Assembly: GCF_017873095.1 (NCBI RefSeq)
Contig: NZ_JAGGJU010000015.1
Coordinates: 86,765-150,764 of the forward strand
Direction: 5' to 3'
Source of the DNA: Heterorhizobium halophytocola
GTDB lineage: Bacteria; Pseudomonadota; Alphaproteobacteria; Rhizobiales; Rhizobiaceae
Length of the DNA stretch: 64,000 nucleotides
Below are positions 44,625-54,556 of this stretch, piece by piece. The translations under genes were made by a program, and so were the position numbers. Every line of letters begins with the position of its first letter. The stretch's first letter is position 1. The notes under the pieces were generated by a model. That model ran no database searches, had not been told where the DNA came from, and worked only from the letters and a program-made list of their open reading frames with translations.

Positions 44625-46970
44625 GTGGCAACCATCTCACAGCGTGCAACCATAGCCAGTATCTGGACCGTTGCCGGAAAGTTTGCGGCGCGGCTTCTCG
44701 ATTTTGTCAGCCTGCTCATTCTTGCACGCCTTCTGCTGCCTGAAGATTTCGGCCTGGTTGCCATCGCCACCTCCTTCCTGGCGATCATCGAGGCGGTTCT
44801 CGACGTGCCGCTGGTGCAGGCACTGTTGCGGCAGCAATCGCTGTCCAAGGCCATGTTGCAGACCGCCTTTACGCTTGGCCTGCTGCGCGGTCTCGGCGTC
44901 TTTCTGGTGATGGCGGTCGCGGCCTGGCCGATCACGCTGTTTTACGACGATGCGCGGCTGGCGCCGCTGGTGCTTGTGCTGGCGCTCGGGCCGGCATTCC
45001 GCAGCGTCTACAGCCCCGGCATGGTGCTTTACATGCAGCGGTTCGACTTCAAGCGGGAATTCTGTCTCGACCTCGTGGCGAAGTCCTGCACCCTGATCGT
45101 TGCCGTGAGCGTCGCGCTTGCCACCGACAGCTACTGGGGGCTGGCCATCGGGACCGTATCGGGTGCGTTTGCGGCGATGACGATATCCTATGTGTTTGCG
45201 CCGCTGCGACCGAAGCTGACCCTTTCCCAATGGCGGCTGTTCCAGGACATGATCGGCTGGAACGGCGTGGCGCAGGTGCTCGATTCCATCAACTGGCAGC
45301 TCGACCGTCTTCTCCTGCCGCGGTTCACCAGCATCGCTGTGGTCGGCGCCTTCAATGTGGCGGACATGCTGGCGGGCATTCCGCACCAGACATTCGTCGG
45401 CCCCTTGCTGCGCCCGCTGATGGCAGCATTTGCAAGCGTCGACGATGGTCGCAAGCGGATCGCCGCCTATCTGAAGGCCACCAGTGCGGCCACCCTGGTG
45501 GCGACCCCTGCGCTGCTGTCGATCATCGTTCTTGCAGATCCGATCGTCAGGGTGGTGATCGGCGACAAATGGCTCTCGGCAATCGGCATCCTGCAGATGC
45601 TGTCGCTCGTCAGCCTTGTCGGGATACCCTCAACGGTCATGCCGCCGCTGGTGATGGTGCTCGACAAGACACGCTATGTCGCCTTGCAGCGGTTTATCGA
45701 GTTCTGCTTTCGCGTGCCCGTGACGCTGGCCGGCATCGTGCTGTTCGGCATCAACGGCGCCCTCGGCGCACGGCTGATTGCCGTGCTCGTCGCCTATGCG
45801 GCTTCGCTCTTCATCGTCCGGCGCGTCCTGGGCGCCTCCATCCGGTCCCAGTTGATGGCCTATCTGAGGCCCCTGCTGGCCGGTGTGCCGATGGTGGCGG
45901 TGTTGCTCTACCTGCAACCCTATCTGCATGTTCTACCGGCCGGTCTCAAGCTGGCCGTCCTGCTCGGCCTGTGCGGGGGGCTCGGTATCGCGGTCTTCGG
46001 CATTGCAGCGCTGCTTCTCTGGCAGCTGGCCGGCAGGCCGGAAGGGCTGGAAGCCATCATCTATCGTCGCCTGCTACTGGCGCTGAAGCCGCTCGCCGGC
46101 GGCCGTCTGGCACGCATTCTGATCAAGGGGGGCCGCTTCATGCGCGTGGCTGCGGTTCTGGGTATCATCATCGTCTTCGGCATCCTGGCGGACGCTCTTC
46201 TGGGGATCCGGCCGACAATGGCGCAAAAGCAGCTCGATCTCAGTGAATACGATCTGACATTCCGGGAGGATTTCGACCAGCTGGACGTGTCGGCCTGGGG
46301 CGAGCGCCCGTCGCGCTGGATCGCGCATACGCCGTGGAACGGCGATTTCGGCGATGCCCGGTTTGCCGATCCGCAGGAGGGCTTTCCCTTCACCACCAAG
46401 GACGGAATTCTCCAGATCGAGGCGAAGAAGGACGAGGAGGGTGTCTGGAGAAGCGGGCTGCTGGCCTCGACCAATCCGAAAGGGGAGGGCTTTTCGCAAA
46501 GATTCGGCTATTTCGAGGCCCGCATGAAGCTGCCGCCCGGAAAAGGCGTGTGGCCGGCCTTCTGGCTCATCGGCGTCGACCGCTCGCAATATACGGCCGA
46601 GATCGATGTCATCGAATATTATGGCCGGGTGCCGTGGGAGTTCAGCAGCGGTTATCACATCTGGCGGCAGAGCCACGGTGGCGAGGACACCTCGGGCGGG
46701 CACTGGACGACGGTCGAAGACAACGGAATGCTGAACAATGCCTTTCACACCTATGGTGTCGACGTCGGCCCCAAGACCACCACTTTCTATCTGGACCGCA
46801 AGGCGATCTGGAGCTTCAAGACACCGGCCGAATTCGACATGCCGCTCTATCCGCTGGTCAATCTGGCCCTTGGGGCCGGCTGGCCGATAGACGAGACGCC
46901 GGACCCGTCGATCCTCGAGGTGGACTATATCCATGTCTACCAGCGCAAGGATAATCACCATGGCGACTAG
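44625..46970 (+). CDS. Wzx-type flippase fused to GH16 endoglycanase
   Basis: This 781-residue polypeptide joins two normally separate proteins. Residues 1 to about 500 are an oligosaccharide flippase of the MOP/Wzx family with 14 or so helices (TIASIWTVAGKFAARLLDFV, GWNGVAQVLDSINWQLDRLL). Residues 508-527 form an extra helix (VAAVLGIIIVFGILADALLG) starting two residues after M506, and 540-781 are a GH16 beta-glucanase domain with the catalytic E659-I-D-V-I-E664. The extra helix would place GH16 in the periplasm. The GH16 part begins like an ExoK-type exported enzyme whose stop/start separation was lost. GTG start with AGGGTG upstream. It may flip units and trim the polymer. Confidence 0.92.
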   Translation: MATISQRATIASIWTVAGKFAARLLDFVSLLILARLLLPEDFGLVAIATSFLAIIEAVLDVPLVQALLRQQSLSKAMLQTAFTLGLLRGLGVFLVMAVAAWPITLFYDDARLAPLVLVLALGPAFRSVYSPGMVLYMQRFDFKREFCLDLVAKSCTLIVAVSVALATDSYWGLAIGTVSGAFAAMTISYVFAPLRPKLTLSQWRLFQDMIGWNGVAQVLDSINWQLDRLLLPRFTSIAVVGAFNVADMLAGIPHQTFVGPLLRPLMAAFASVDDGRKRIAAYLKATSAATLVATPALLSIIVLADPIVRVVIGDKWLSAIGILQMLSLVSLVGIPSTVMPPLVMVLDKTRYVALQRFIEFCFRVPVTLAGIVLFGINGALGARLIAVLVAYAASLFIVRRVLGASIRSQLMAYLRPLLAGVPMVAVLLYLQPYLHVLPAGLKLAVLLGLCGGLGIAVFGIAALLLWQLAGRPEGLEAIIYRRLLLALKPLAGGRLARILIKGGRFMRVAAVLGIIIVFGILADALLGIRPTMAQKQLDLSEYDLTFREDFDQLDVSAWGERPSRWIAHTPWNGDFGDARFADPQEGFPFTTKDGILQIEAKKDEEGVWRSGLLASTNPKGEGFSQRFGYFEARMKLPPGKGVWPAFWLIGVDRSQYTAEIDVIEYYGRVPWEFSSGYHIWRQSHGGEDTSGGHWTTVEDNGMLNNAFHTYGVDVGPKTTTFYLDRKAIWSFKTPAEFDMPLYPLVNLALGAGWPIDETPDPSILEVDYIHVYQRKDNHHGD

Positions 46971-47079
46971 TCGGGCTTCGGGAAATCTCCTGCGGGGTGC
47001 GCGCGAAATCCTGCTCGCTGACATCTTGGCCGGTGCAGATGTCGAGGCCGGCGCCTTTGCCGGTCAGGCCATCTGCAGC

Positions 47080-47322
47080 TCAGCCAACGGCTTCCTGATG
47101 CGTCGGGACCGGGGCCGGCGATGTCTCGGTGTTCCCCGCCATGGCTTCGGCGGAGACGTATTCCATCTCGCGCGCAATCGCCTGCATGGCGTGCGGCTCC
47201 AGAATGGCGCCGACAATATTGCCGCTGATGTCGCGAAATCGCACGAATATCTCGCCGGTGCGGCTGAGCTTTATCTCGTCCAGCCCGGTGATGCGGAACG
47301 GTCCGTGGAATGATTTTCCCAT
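47080..47322 (-). CDS. Small conserved-looking hypothetical protein
   Basis: This 80-residue frame (GKSFHGPFRITGLDEIKLSR then FVRFRDISGNIVGAILEPHA) reads as a compact beta-rich protein with an acidic-alanine tail. AGGGAGAAG lies shortly before the ATG at 47320-47322; the frame extends to 47436 without a site. It converges on the Wzx-GH16 gene. I do not recognise the family. Confidence 0.6.
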   Translation of the reverse strand: MGKSFHGPFRITGLDEIKLSRTGEIFVRFRDISGNIVGAILEPHAMQAIAREMEYVSAEAMAGNTETSPAPVPTHQEAVG

Positions 47323-47688
47323 TGTTCTTCTCCCTAAGGTAAATAAAATGTAAACAGAAAATTTCCACGAGTCAATTATATTTGCGTCGGCGTTAAGTGT
47401 TGTTTCGAGTCTTGATGTAATCTTGCCTGAAAGCATATCTTGCTGTCTTTTATATTTAAAAAATGTTTGGATATTTCTTTGGAAGGCGTGGCGGCGCGCG
47501 CGTTCTCCTGCATGAAGTTGCTTGCAGCGGTGCGGCGGATGAGCGAGCGAGCCCGGTCAAAACATCGCCCGCCTGGCTGTGCAGCCATGCGGGCGAGGAT
47601 TTCCAGCGATAGGGTTTTGGGGCGGCCCGGTGCTTCTGCGGTGCTCGACGGTTTCTGGCGCCCGGGCTCATCGAGCGCTTGATGGTTG
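47323..47688. other. Intergenic region with AT-rich part and hairpin
   Basis: The left 140 bp (about 47330-47470) is AT-rich and should carry the promoter of the small minus-strand gene. A plus-strand open frame (about 47440-47682) is arginine/serine-rich and unsupported. The right half holds the strong hairpin at 47565-47596. Confidence 0.5.
47565..47596. repeat. Long imperfect hairpin
   Basis: TCGCCCGC (47565-47572) and GCGGGCGA (47589-47596) pair perfectly, and inside them TGGCT (47574-47578) pairs with AGCCA (47583-47587), leaving one C/T mismatch and a four-base loop GTGC. It has no T-run. It may be a repeat unit or an RNA structure in the leader of neither gene. Confidence 0.7.
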
Positions 47689-47931
47689 TCAGGGGATGGC
47701 GCGTGTCACGATGACCGGGGTGAGGAGATCGCCCCAGTTGCCGTCGCCGCCGTGATGGCGGGCGGCGCGGACGAGTTCCACCGAAACGCCGGCTTCGACT
47801 GCCTTCATCACCGCCTGGTTCAGCCGGTGCAGGTCGTTGGCGAGCATGCGGATCGCCGCCTGCTGGTCGTTGCTCATCGTTTCCGATTGTTCCTCGGCGC
47901 GTTCCTTGACGCGGGTATGGGCGATATTCAT
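47689..47931 (-). CDS. Small helical hypothetical protein
   Basis: This 80-residue frame (NIAHTRVKERAEEQSETMSN then LHRLNQAVMKAVEAGVSVEL, VRAARHHGGDGNWGDLLTPV) is helical and highly charged. AGAGGA lies 8 bases before the ATG at 47929-47931; another ATG at 47940 is close. It follows aceA on the same strand after a 227 bp gap with a repeat. The family is not recognised. Confidence 0.6.
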   Translation of the reverse strand: MNIAHTRVKERAEEQSETMSNDQQAAIRMLANDLHRLNQAVMKAVEAGVSVELVRAARHHGGDGNWGDLLTPVIVTRAIP

Positions 47932-48022
47932 GGCATTCATCCTCTTGTTGTCAGGGGTTGTTGATGGTCGTCGGTCTGTCCGGTGCCTCTGTTTTCGCGT
48001 GTCCCTTCGCCCCTTATTCCGG

Positions 48023-48046
48023 CCTCGCCCCGCAAACGGGGAGAGG
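48023..48046. repeat. Intergenic palindrome CCTCgCCCCG/CGGGGAGAGG
   Basis: CCTCGCCCCG (48023-48032) and CGGGGAGAGG (48037-48046) pair with one mismatch around CAAA. This is a common dispersed palindrome type in alphaproteobacteria and resembles those at 247-269 and 360-380. Confidence 0.55.
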
Positions 48047-48158
48047 TTGGAGTGGGAGGCGTTGGCGCAGCACGCCGACCCGGTGCAGGGGTAAGGCCGG
48101 GACGGCGGGATGGCGGTCGCAAACGGAAGGGCCGTCTCCGGGCGCGCCGGCGACAGGG

Positions 48159-49475
48159 TCACTCTGCTGCCGGGCGGAAGCTCGCCTTGTCCGCGGCGGG
48201 CACGAACTGCTCGTGCTCGGTGGAGTCGCCCATCGCGGTCGTCGAGGACTTGCCGCCGGAGATCGCCAGGGAGACGGCATCGAAATAGCCGGTGCCGACC
48301 TCTCGCTGGTGCTTGGTGGCGGTATAGCCGTTGGCCTCCGCGGCGAATTCCGCCTCCTGCAGCTCCGAATAGGCGGCCATCTGGCGAGCCTTGTAGCCGC
48401 GGGCAAGCTCGAACATGCCGTGGTTCAGCTGGTGGAAGCCGGCGAGCGTGATGAACTGGAACTTGTAGCCCATGGCCCCCAGTTCGCGCTGGAACTTGGC
48501 GATCGTCGCATCGTCGAGATTCTTCTTCCAGTTGAACGAGGGCGAGCAGTTATAGGCAAGCATCTTGCCCGGATGCGCCTTGTGGACGGCCTCGGCGAAG
48601 CGCCGGGCCTGGTCGAGATCCGGCTTGCCGGTCTCCATCCAGATCAGGTCGCAATGCGGCGCATAGGCGATGGCGCGCGCTATGCACGGCTCGATGCCGT
48701 TCTGCACCCGATAGAAACCCTCCGGCGTGCGTCCGGCATCGGTGTCGACGAAGTCGCGGTCGCGTTCGTCGATATCCGAGGTGATCAGCTTGGCGGCTTC
48801 CGCGTCGGTCCGGGCGATGATCAGCGTCGGCACGCCCATGACGTCGGCGGCAAGCCGGGCGGCGGTCAGGTTGCGGATATGGGCCGCCGTCGGGATCAGC
48901 ACCTTGCCGCCCAGATGGCCGCACTTCTTCTCCGACGCCAGCTGGTCCTCGAAATGGACGCCGGCAGCCCCCGCCTCGATGAAGGCCTTCATGATCTCGA
49001 AGGCGTTCAGCGGACCGCCGAAGCCGGCCTCGGCATCGGCGACGATCGGGGCGAACCATGTCTCGACCGACAGGCCGTTGCCCTCCTGCGTCTCGATCTG
49101 GTCGGCGCGCTGCAGCGTGCGGTTGATCCGCTTGCAAAGCTCCGGCGCGGCATTGGCCGGGTAGAGCGACTGGTCGGGATACATGGCGGACGCTGTGTTG
49201 GCGTCGGCTGCGACCTGCCAGCCGGAGAGGTAGATCGCCTTCAGCCCGGCGCGTACCATCTGCATCGCCTGGTTGCCGGATAGCGCACCGAGCGCATTCA
49301 CGTAATCTTCGCTCTGCAGCAGCTGCCAGAGGCGATTGGCGCCCATTTCGGCCAGCGTGTGGCGGATCTGGATCGAGCCGCGCAACCGCTTGACCTCGGC
49401 GGCGTCGTAGGGGCGCTCGATGCCGCCATAGCGGCCTGCCGGTGCGTTCGGAATCAGGTTGTCAAATTCAGTCAT
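48159..49475 (-). CDS. aceA: Isocitrate lyase
   Basis: This 438-residue enzyme cleaves isocitrate to glyoxylate and succinate, the glyoxylate bypass for growth on acetate and fatty acids. It carries the signature KKCGHLGGKVLIPTAAH (about 190-206, catalytic cysteine in KKCGH), EDQLASEKKCGHL, and ISGGKSSTTAMGDSTEHEQF at the C-terminus. GAGGAAAG lies before the ATG. It is divergent from a RamB/ScfR-type regulator; the shared region has TGTAAA repeats. Malate synthase is not in the window. Confidence 0.97.
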   Translation of the reverse strand: MTEFDNLIPNAPAGRYGGIERPYDAAEVKRLRGSIQIRHTLAEMGANRLWQLLQSEDYVNALGALSGNQAMQMVRAGLKAIYLSGWQVAADANTASAMYPDQSLYPANAAPELCKRINRTLQRADQIETQEGNGLSVETWFAPIVADAEAGFGGPLNAFEIMKAFIEAGAAGVHFEDQLASEKKCGHLGGKVLIPTAAHIRNLTAARLAADVMGVPTLIIARTDAEAAKLITSDIDERDRDFVDTDAGRTPEGFYRVQNGIEPCIARAIAYAPHCDLIWMETGKPDLDQARRFAEAVHKAHPGKMLAYNCSPSFNWKKNLDDATIAKFQRELGAMGYKFQFITLAGFHQLNHGMFELARGYKARQMAAYSELQEAEFAAEANGYTATKHQREVGTGYFDAVSLAISGGKSSTTAMGDSTEHEQFVPAADKASFRPAAE

Positions 49476-49728
49476 AGCTTACTTTCCTCTCGCCTCAGGC
49501 GGGTGGTCCCGGATGAGGTCTCCTTCATATTCCCTGGTGTGTGACTGGATTTACATTGCCCCGCACGGTCCAGCCAGAGCAAAATCCGCAGATTTTCAGT
49601 AAAAGAGGTTAGATTGTCTTGTCTGTGACCGCGTTGCATTGTAAATATGTAAATATTGTAAAAGATATTTGCGGCCTGTGTCGGTGATGTAAAGATCGCG
49701 ACCGATGGCGGGTGGCGAGGGGGCTTGG
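49476..49728. promoter_or_regulatory. aceA / regulator divergent region with TGTAAA operators
   Basis: TGTAAA occurs at 49640-49645, 49648-49653, 49657-49662 and 49688-49693, three of them 8-9 bp apart as direct repeats, and TTTACA at 49550-49555 is the same motif reversed. The block is AT-rich within GC-rich DNA. This arrangement suggests a binding array for the adjacent RamB/ScfR-like regulator; related regulators recognise TTTGCAAA-like sites, so the exact fit is inference. Confidence 0.6.
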
Positions 49729-51147
49729 ATGGCAGAGACGAAGATTTTTGCGGGGCCACGCCTGCGGCGGATCCGCAACCGGCTGGAGCTGACCCAGACG
49801 GCGATGGCGGCCGAGCTCGGCATTTCTCCCTCCTATCTCAATCTGATCGAACGCAACCAGCGGCCGCTGACGGTGCAGCTGCTGCTGAAGCTGGTGGCCG
49901 TCTACCGGATCGAGCCGGAGGAGTTGCAGGGCGTCGGCGGCGGGGTCGGCCAGCTGCGCGAGGTTTTTGCCGATCCGCTGATCGCCGCCGAATTGCCGGG
50001 TGAGCAGGAACTGGTGGAGGTGGCCGAGATCGCGCCCAATGTGTCGGCCGCCATTACCAAGCTCTACCGCGCCTACAAGGAGCAGGCCGGCCGGCTGAGC
50101 GATCTCTCGGCCATTCTGGCGCGCGAGGGACACGAGACGGCACTTGCCGGCACGCGCCTGCCGATCGACGAGATGCGGGCGGTCTTCGAGCGGCGCGCCT
50201 TCGTCTTTTCCAGGCTCGATGCCGCGGCCGAGGCCTTTCACGGCAGGCTGCAGCTGTCGTCGCCGGATGAGCTGCCGGCGGCGCTGAAGGCCTATCTGAA
50301 ATCGGAGCATGGCATCGTCGTCAGCCCGGTGCCGGCCCATGTGATGCCGGATCTGCGACGCCGGTTCGACCGCCATTCCATGCGGCTGTTCCTGTCGGAG
50401 CGGCTTGCTCCGCCCGATCGCCTGCAGGAACTTGCCGCGGAGGTCGGCCTTCTGGTCTTTGCCGAAGAGATCCTGCGGGAACTGGAAGCGTTGAAACTGT
50501 CCGGCAGCGAGGCCCGGCGGCTCGCCCGCTTCGAGCTTGCCCGCTACGCCGCGCTGGCGCTGATCATGCCGCTTGCAGCCTTTGGCGAGGCGGCCGTGCG
50601 TCTGCGGTATGATGTCGAAGCGCTTGCGGCCCGGTTTTGCGTCTCCTTCGCCCAGGCCGCGACGCGGCTGGCCAGCCTTGCGCGGCCGGGGACGTCTACC
50701 ATCGCCTTCTTCCTGTTGGAGGTCGACCATGCCGGCAATGTGCTGCGCAAACGTGGCGCCGACGGATTTCCGCAGGCAGGCTTCGGCGGCGGCTGCGTCA
50801 AGCTTGGCGTCCATGCGGCCCTTACCCAGCCGGGCCAAGTGCTTGCCGATCCGATCGAGATGCCGGACGGTCAGCGCTTCCTGACGGTCAGCCGCACGGT
50901 GGAAGGGCAGCCGGGCGATTTCGGCGATCGCGTCAGGCGCACCGCGCTTCTGCTCGGCTGCGAGCTGGAGGCCGGGCAGTCGACCGTTTATGGCCGCGCG
51001 GTCAAGCCGCTGCCGCTGATTGCCGCCGGCCCGGCCTGCCGGCTGTGCGAGCGACGGGGCTGTCTGGCGCGGGCCGAACCGCCGGTCACCCGTCCGCTCG
51101 GCCTCGACGATCAGGTCGCGGGTCTTTCCGCCTTCGACTTCCAGTAG
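49729..51147 (+). CDS. RamB/PccR/ScfR-type XRE-family regulator
   Basis: This 472-residue protein has an N-terminal XRE helix-turn-helix (about 8-65, RLRRIRNRLELTQTAMAAEL and GISPSYLNLIERNQRPLTVQ), a middle IrrE-like/DUF955 domain and a C-terminal DUF2083 domain with CRLCERRGCLARAEPP, a cysteine set near the end. The family (RamB of Corynebacterium, PccR of Rhodobacter) controls acetate and short-chain acyl metabolism. Divergence from aceA supports that role. The ATG at 49729 is preferred over 49705 because GCGAGGGGG precedes it. Confidence 0.9.
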   Translation: MAETKIFAGPRLRRIRNRLELTQTAMAAELGISPSYLNLIERNQRPLTVQLLLKLVAVYRIEPEELQGVGGGVGQLREVFADPLIAAELPGEQELVEVAEIAPNVSAAITKLYRAYKEQAGRLSDLSAILAREGHETALAGTRLPIDEMRAVFERRAFVFSRLDAAAEAFHGRLQLSSPDELPAALKAYLKSEHGIVVSPVPAHVMPDLRRRFDRHSMRLFLSERLAPPDRLQELAAEVGLLVFAEEILRELEALKLSGSEARRLARFELARYAALALIMPLAAFGEAAVRLRYDVEALAARFCVSFAQAATRLASLARPGTSTIAFFLLEVDHAGNVLRKRGADGFPQAGFGGGCVKLGVHAALTQPGQVLADPIEMPDGQRFLTVSRTVEGQPGDFGDRVRRTALLLGCELEAGQSTVYGRAVKPLPLIAAGPACRLCERRGCLARAEPPVTRPLGLDDQVAGLSAFDFQ

Positions 51148-51280
51148 TTGGCCGGCTGTTGTGCGGTGCCAGAATTTGGCTCTTGTCGCGCGGGTTTTTC
51201 ATACTTAGTCTGTCAAAAAAACAACAAGGGAATAGGGGCGGGACCTCTCGCCGGCTGCCGTAAAAACAGGAGAAGCAATC

Positions 51281-52381
51281 GTGACATCGAAAACCCTCGG
51301 GCTTGGCGCCGCAGCGCTCATCGCTCTGGTCGCGGCCGGGTCGGCCTTCGCCGAAGATCGCGTCGTGCACGTCTACAACTGGTCGGACTATATCGACGAA
51401 TCGATCCTCGACGACTTCACCAAGGAGACCGGGATCAAGGTCGTCTACGATGTGTTCGACAGCAACGACATCCTGGAAACCAAGCTGCTGGCCGGCGGTT
51501 CGGGCTATGACGTGGTCGTGCCGACGGCACCCTTCCTCGCCCGCCAGATTCAGGCCGGCGTGTTCCAGAAGCTCGACAAGTCCAAGCTGCCGAACCTGAA
51601 GAACATGTGGCCGCAGGTCATGGAGCGGCTGGCCAAATATGATCCCGGCAATGAATATGCCGTCAATTACATGTGGGGCACGACCGGCATCGGCTACAAC
51701 GAGGACAAGGTCAAGGCGGCGCTTGGCGACGACTTCAAGGTCGACAGCTGGGACGTGCTGTTCAAGCCGGAAAATGCCGAAAAGCTGAAATCCTGCGGGA
51801 TGAACATTCTCGATGCCTCGGACGAGACATTCGCCACGGCGCTCAACTATCTCGGCAAGGATCCCGACAGCAAAGACACCGCCGACCTGCAGGAAGCCGG
51901 CGACGTCTACATGAAGGTGCGCCCGGACACCCGGACCTTCAATTCGTCCTCCTATATCGACGATCTTGCCAATGGCGACATCTGCCTGTCGATGGGCTGG
52001 TCGGGCGACGTGCTGCAGGCCCGCGACCGCGCCGACGAGGCCAATAACGGCGTCCACATCAAATACGTGATCCCGAAAGAGGGCGCCTATATGTGGTTCG
52101 ACAACCTGGCGATCCCGGCCGACAGCCAGCATGTCGAGGAAGCCCACGAATTCATCAACTACCTGATGAAGCCGGAGGTGATCGCCAAGGCCTCGAACTA
52201 TGTCCAGTATGCCAATGGCAATCTGGCCTCGCAGCAGTTCATCGACAAGGAAGTGCTCGACAATCCCTCCGTCTATCCGGACGAGGAGACGACCAAGAAG
52301 CTGTTCACCATCACGCCCTACGGGCCGAAGGAACAGCGGGTCCTCAACCGCATCTGGACCCAGATCAAGACGGGCAGCTGA
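51281..52381 (+). CDS. potF: Putrescine/polyamine ABC transporter, periplasmic binding protein
   Basis: This 366-residue protein has a signal peptide (about 1-24, ending GSAFA) and the PotD/PotF fold: VVHVYNWSDYIDESILDDF, then YAVNYMWGTTGIGYNED and LSMGWSGDVLQARDRADEAN. The acidic and aromatic residues match the polyamine pocket. GTG at 51281 has AGGAG 7 bases upstream. It heads a potFGHI operon, with an attenuator-like hairpin before potG that would make binding protein in excess. Putrescine is the expected ligand; spermidine is not excluded. Confidence 0.94.
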   Translation: MTSKTLGLGAAALIALVAAGSAFAEDRVVHVYNWSDYIDESILDDFTKETGIKVVYDVFDSNDILETKLLAGGSGYDVVVPTAPFLARQIQAGVFQKLDKSKLPNLKNMWPQVMERLAKYDPGNEYAVNYMWGTTGIGYNEDKVKAALGDDFKVDSWDVLFKPENAEKLKSCGMNILDASDETFATALNYLGKDPDSKDTADLQEAGDVYMKVRPDTRTFNSSSYIDDLANGDICLSMGWSGDVLQARDRADEANNGVHIKYVIPKEGAYMWFDNLAIPADSQHVEEAHEFINYLMKPEVIAKASNYVQYANGNLASQQFIDKEVLDNPSVYPDEETTKKLFTITPYGPKEQRVLNRIWTQIKTGS

Positions 52382-52398
52382 GACACAAAGAGGCTTTG

Positions 52399-52430
52399 AC
52401 CGGGCGGACTTTCCGCCCGGTTCCGTTTTT
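52399..52430 (+). terminator. Attenuator-like hairpin between potF and potG
   Basis: ACCGGGCGGA (52399-52408) pairs perfectly with TCCGCCCGGT (52412-52421) around CTT and is followed by CCGTTTTT. Binding-protein genes are often separated this way so that potF exceeds potGHI. Confidence 0.75.
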
Positions 52431-52463
52431 CCCCTTTGATACCCAACTGTTCGGAAGGCGCGA

Positions 52464-53627
<1,164 letters not shown>

Positions 53628-53640
53628 GAGGGAGGGCAAG

Positions 53641-54546
53641 ATGAGCGATGTGATGTCTCCGGCCAGAGCCAATCCGGCACGCTGGCTCGTGGTGATAGTG
53701 CCCTATTTCTGGATGCTGCTGTTCTTTCTGGCGCCCTTCCTGATCATCGCCAAGATCTCGCTGTCGGATACGGCGATCGCCATGCCGCCCTATCTGCCGA
53801 CCTGGGAGGGTTTTTCCAAGGTCGGTGCGTTTTTCGGCGATCTGGATTTCGAGAACTACACATTCCTTGGCGAGGATCCCCTCTATGTCAGCGCCTATCT
53901 CTCGTCGCTGCGGATCGCCTTCATCTCGACCCTGCTGATCCTGCTGATCGGCTATCCGATGGCGCTGGCCATGGCGCGCGCGCCCTCGACGGTCAGGCCG
54001 GCGCTGCTGATGATGGTGATCCTGCCATTCTGGACCTCCTTCCTAATCCGCGTCTATGCCTGGATCGGCATCCTGAAGCCGGAGGGGTTGGGCACGATGC
54101 TGCTGCAGACGATCGGCTTTCTCGGTCCCGACGAACAGCTGCATATCTTCCGCACGCAGACCTCGATCTTCATCGGCATCGTCTATTCCTATCTGCCATT
54201 CATGGTGCTGCCGCTCTATTCGGCGCTGGAAAAGCTGGATGGCACGCTGCTGGAGGCGGCAAGCGATCTCGGTTGCCCGCCCTGGAAGGCCTTCTGGCGG
54301 ATCACCTTCCCGCTGTCGATGCCGGGCGTGCTGGCCGGCTCGATGATCTGTTTCATTCCGATCACCGGCGAGTTCGTCATTCCCGACCTGCTCGGCGGGC
54401 CCAATACGCTGATGATCGGCAAGACGCTGTGGACAGAGTTCTTCGGCAATCGCGACTGGCCGCTCGCGTCTGCCGTCGCCGTGGTGCTGCTGGCGCTGCT
54501 GGTGGTGCCGATCGCCTTCTTCCAGAACCAGCAGCAGAAGGTGTGA
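53641..54546 (+). CDS. potH: Polyamine ABC transporter permease
   Basis: This 301-residue permease has about six membrane helices and the EAA loop EAASDLGCPPWKAFW (about 201-215) that docks to the ATPase. A long first periplasmic segment (TWEGFSKVGAFFGDLDFENY) is typical of PotH. It starts 13 bp after potG and ends 10 bp before potI. Confidence 0.94.
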   Translation: MSDVMSPARANPARWLVVIVPYFWMLLFFLAPFLIIAKISLSDTAIAMPPYLPTWEGFSKVGAFFGDLDFENYTFLGEDPLYVSAYLSSLRIAFISTLLILLIGYPMALAMARAPSTVRPALLMMVILPFWTSFLIRVYAWIGILKPEGLGTMLLQTIGFLGPDEQLHIFRTQTSIFIGIVYSYLPFMVLPLYSALEKLDGTLLEAASDLGCPPWKAFWRITFPLSMPGVLAGSMICFIPITGEFVIPDLLGGPNTLMIGKTLWTEFFGNRDWPLASAVAVVLLALLVVPIAFFQNQQQKV

Positions 54547-54556
54547 GGGACAGGCG

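Noticed and set aside
47440..47682. Plus-strand 80-codon frame
   Set aside because: Ser/Arg-rich, no ribosome binding site, and it runs through the strong hairpin at 47565-47596.
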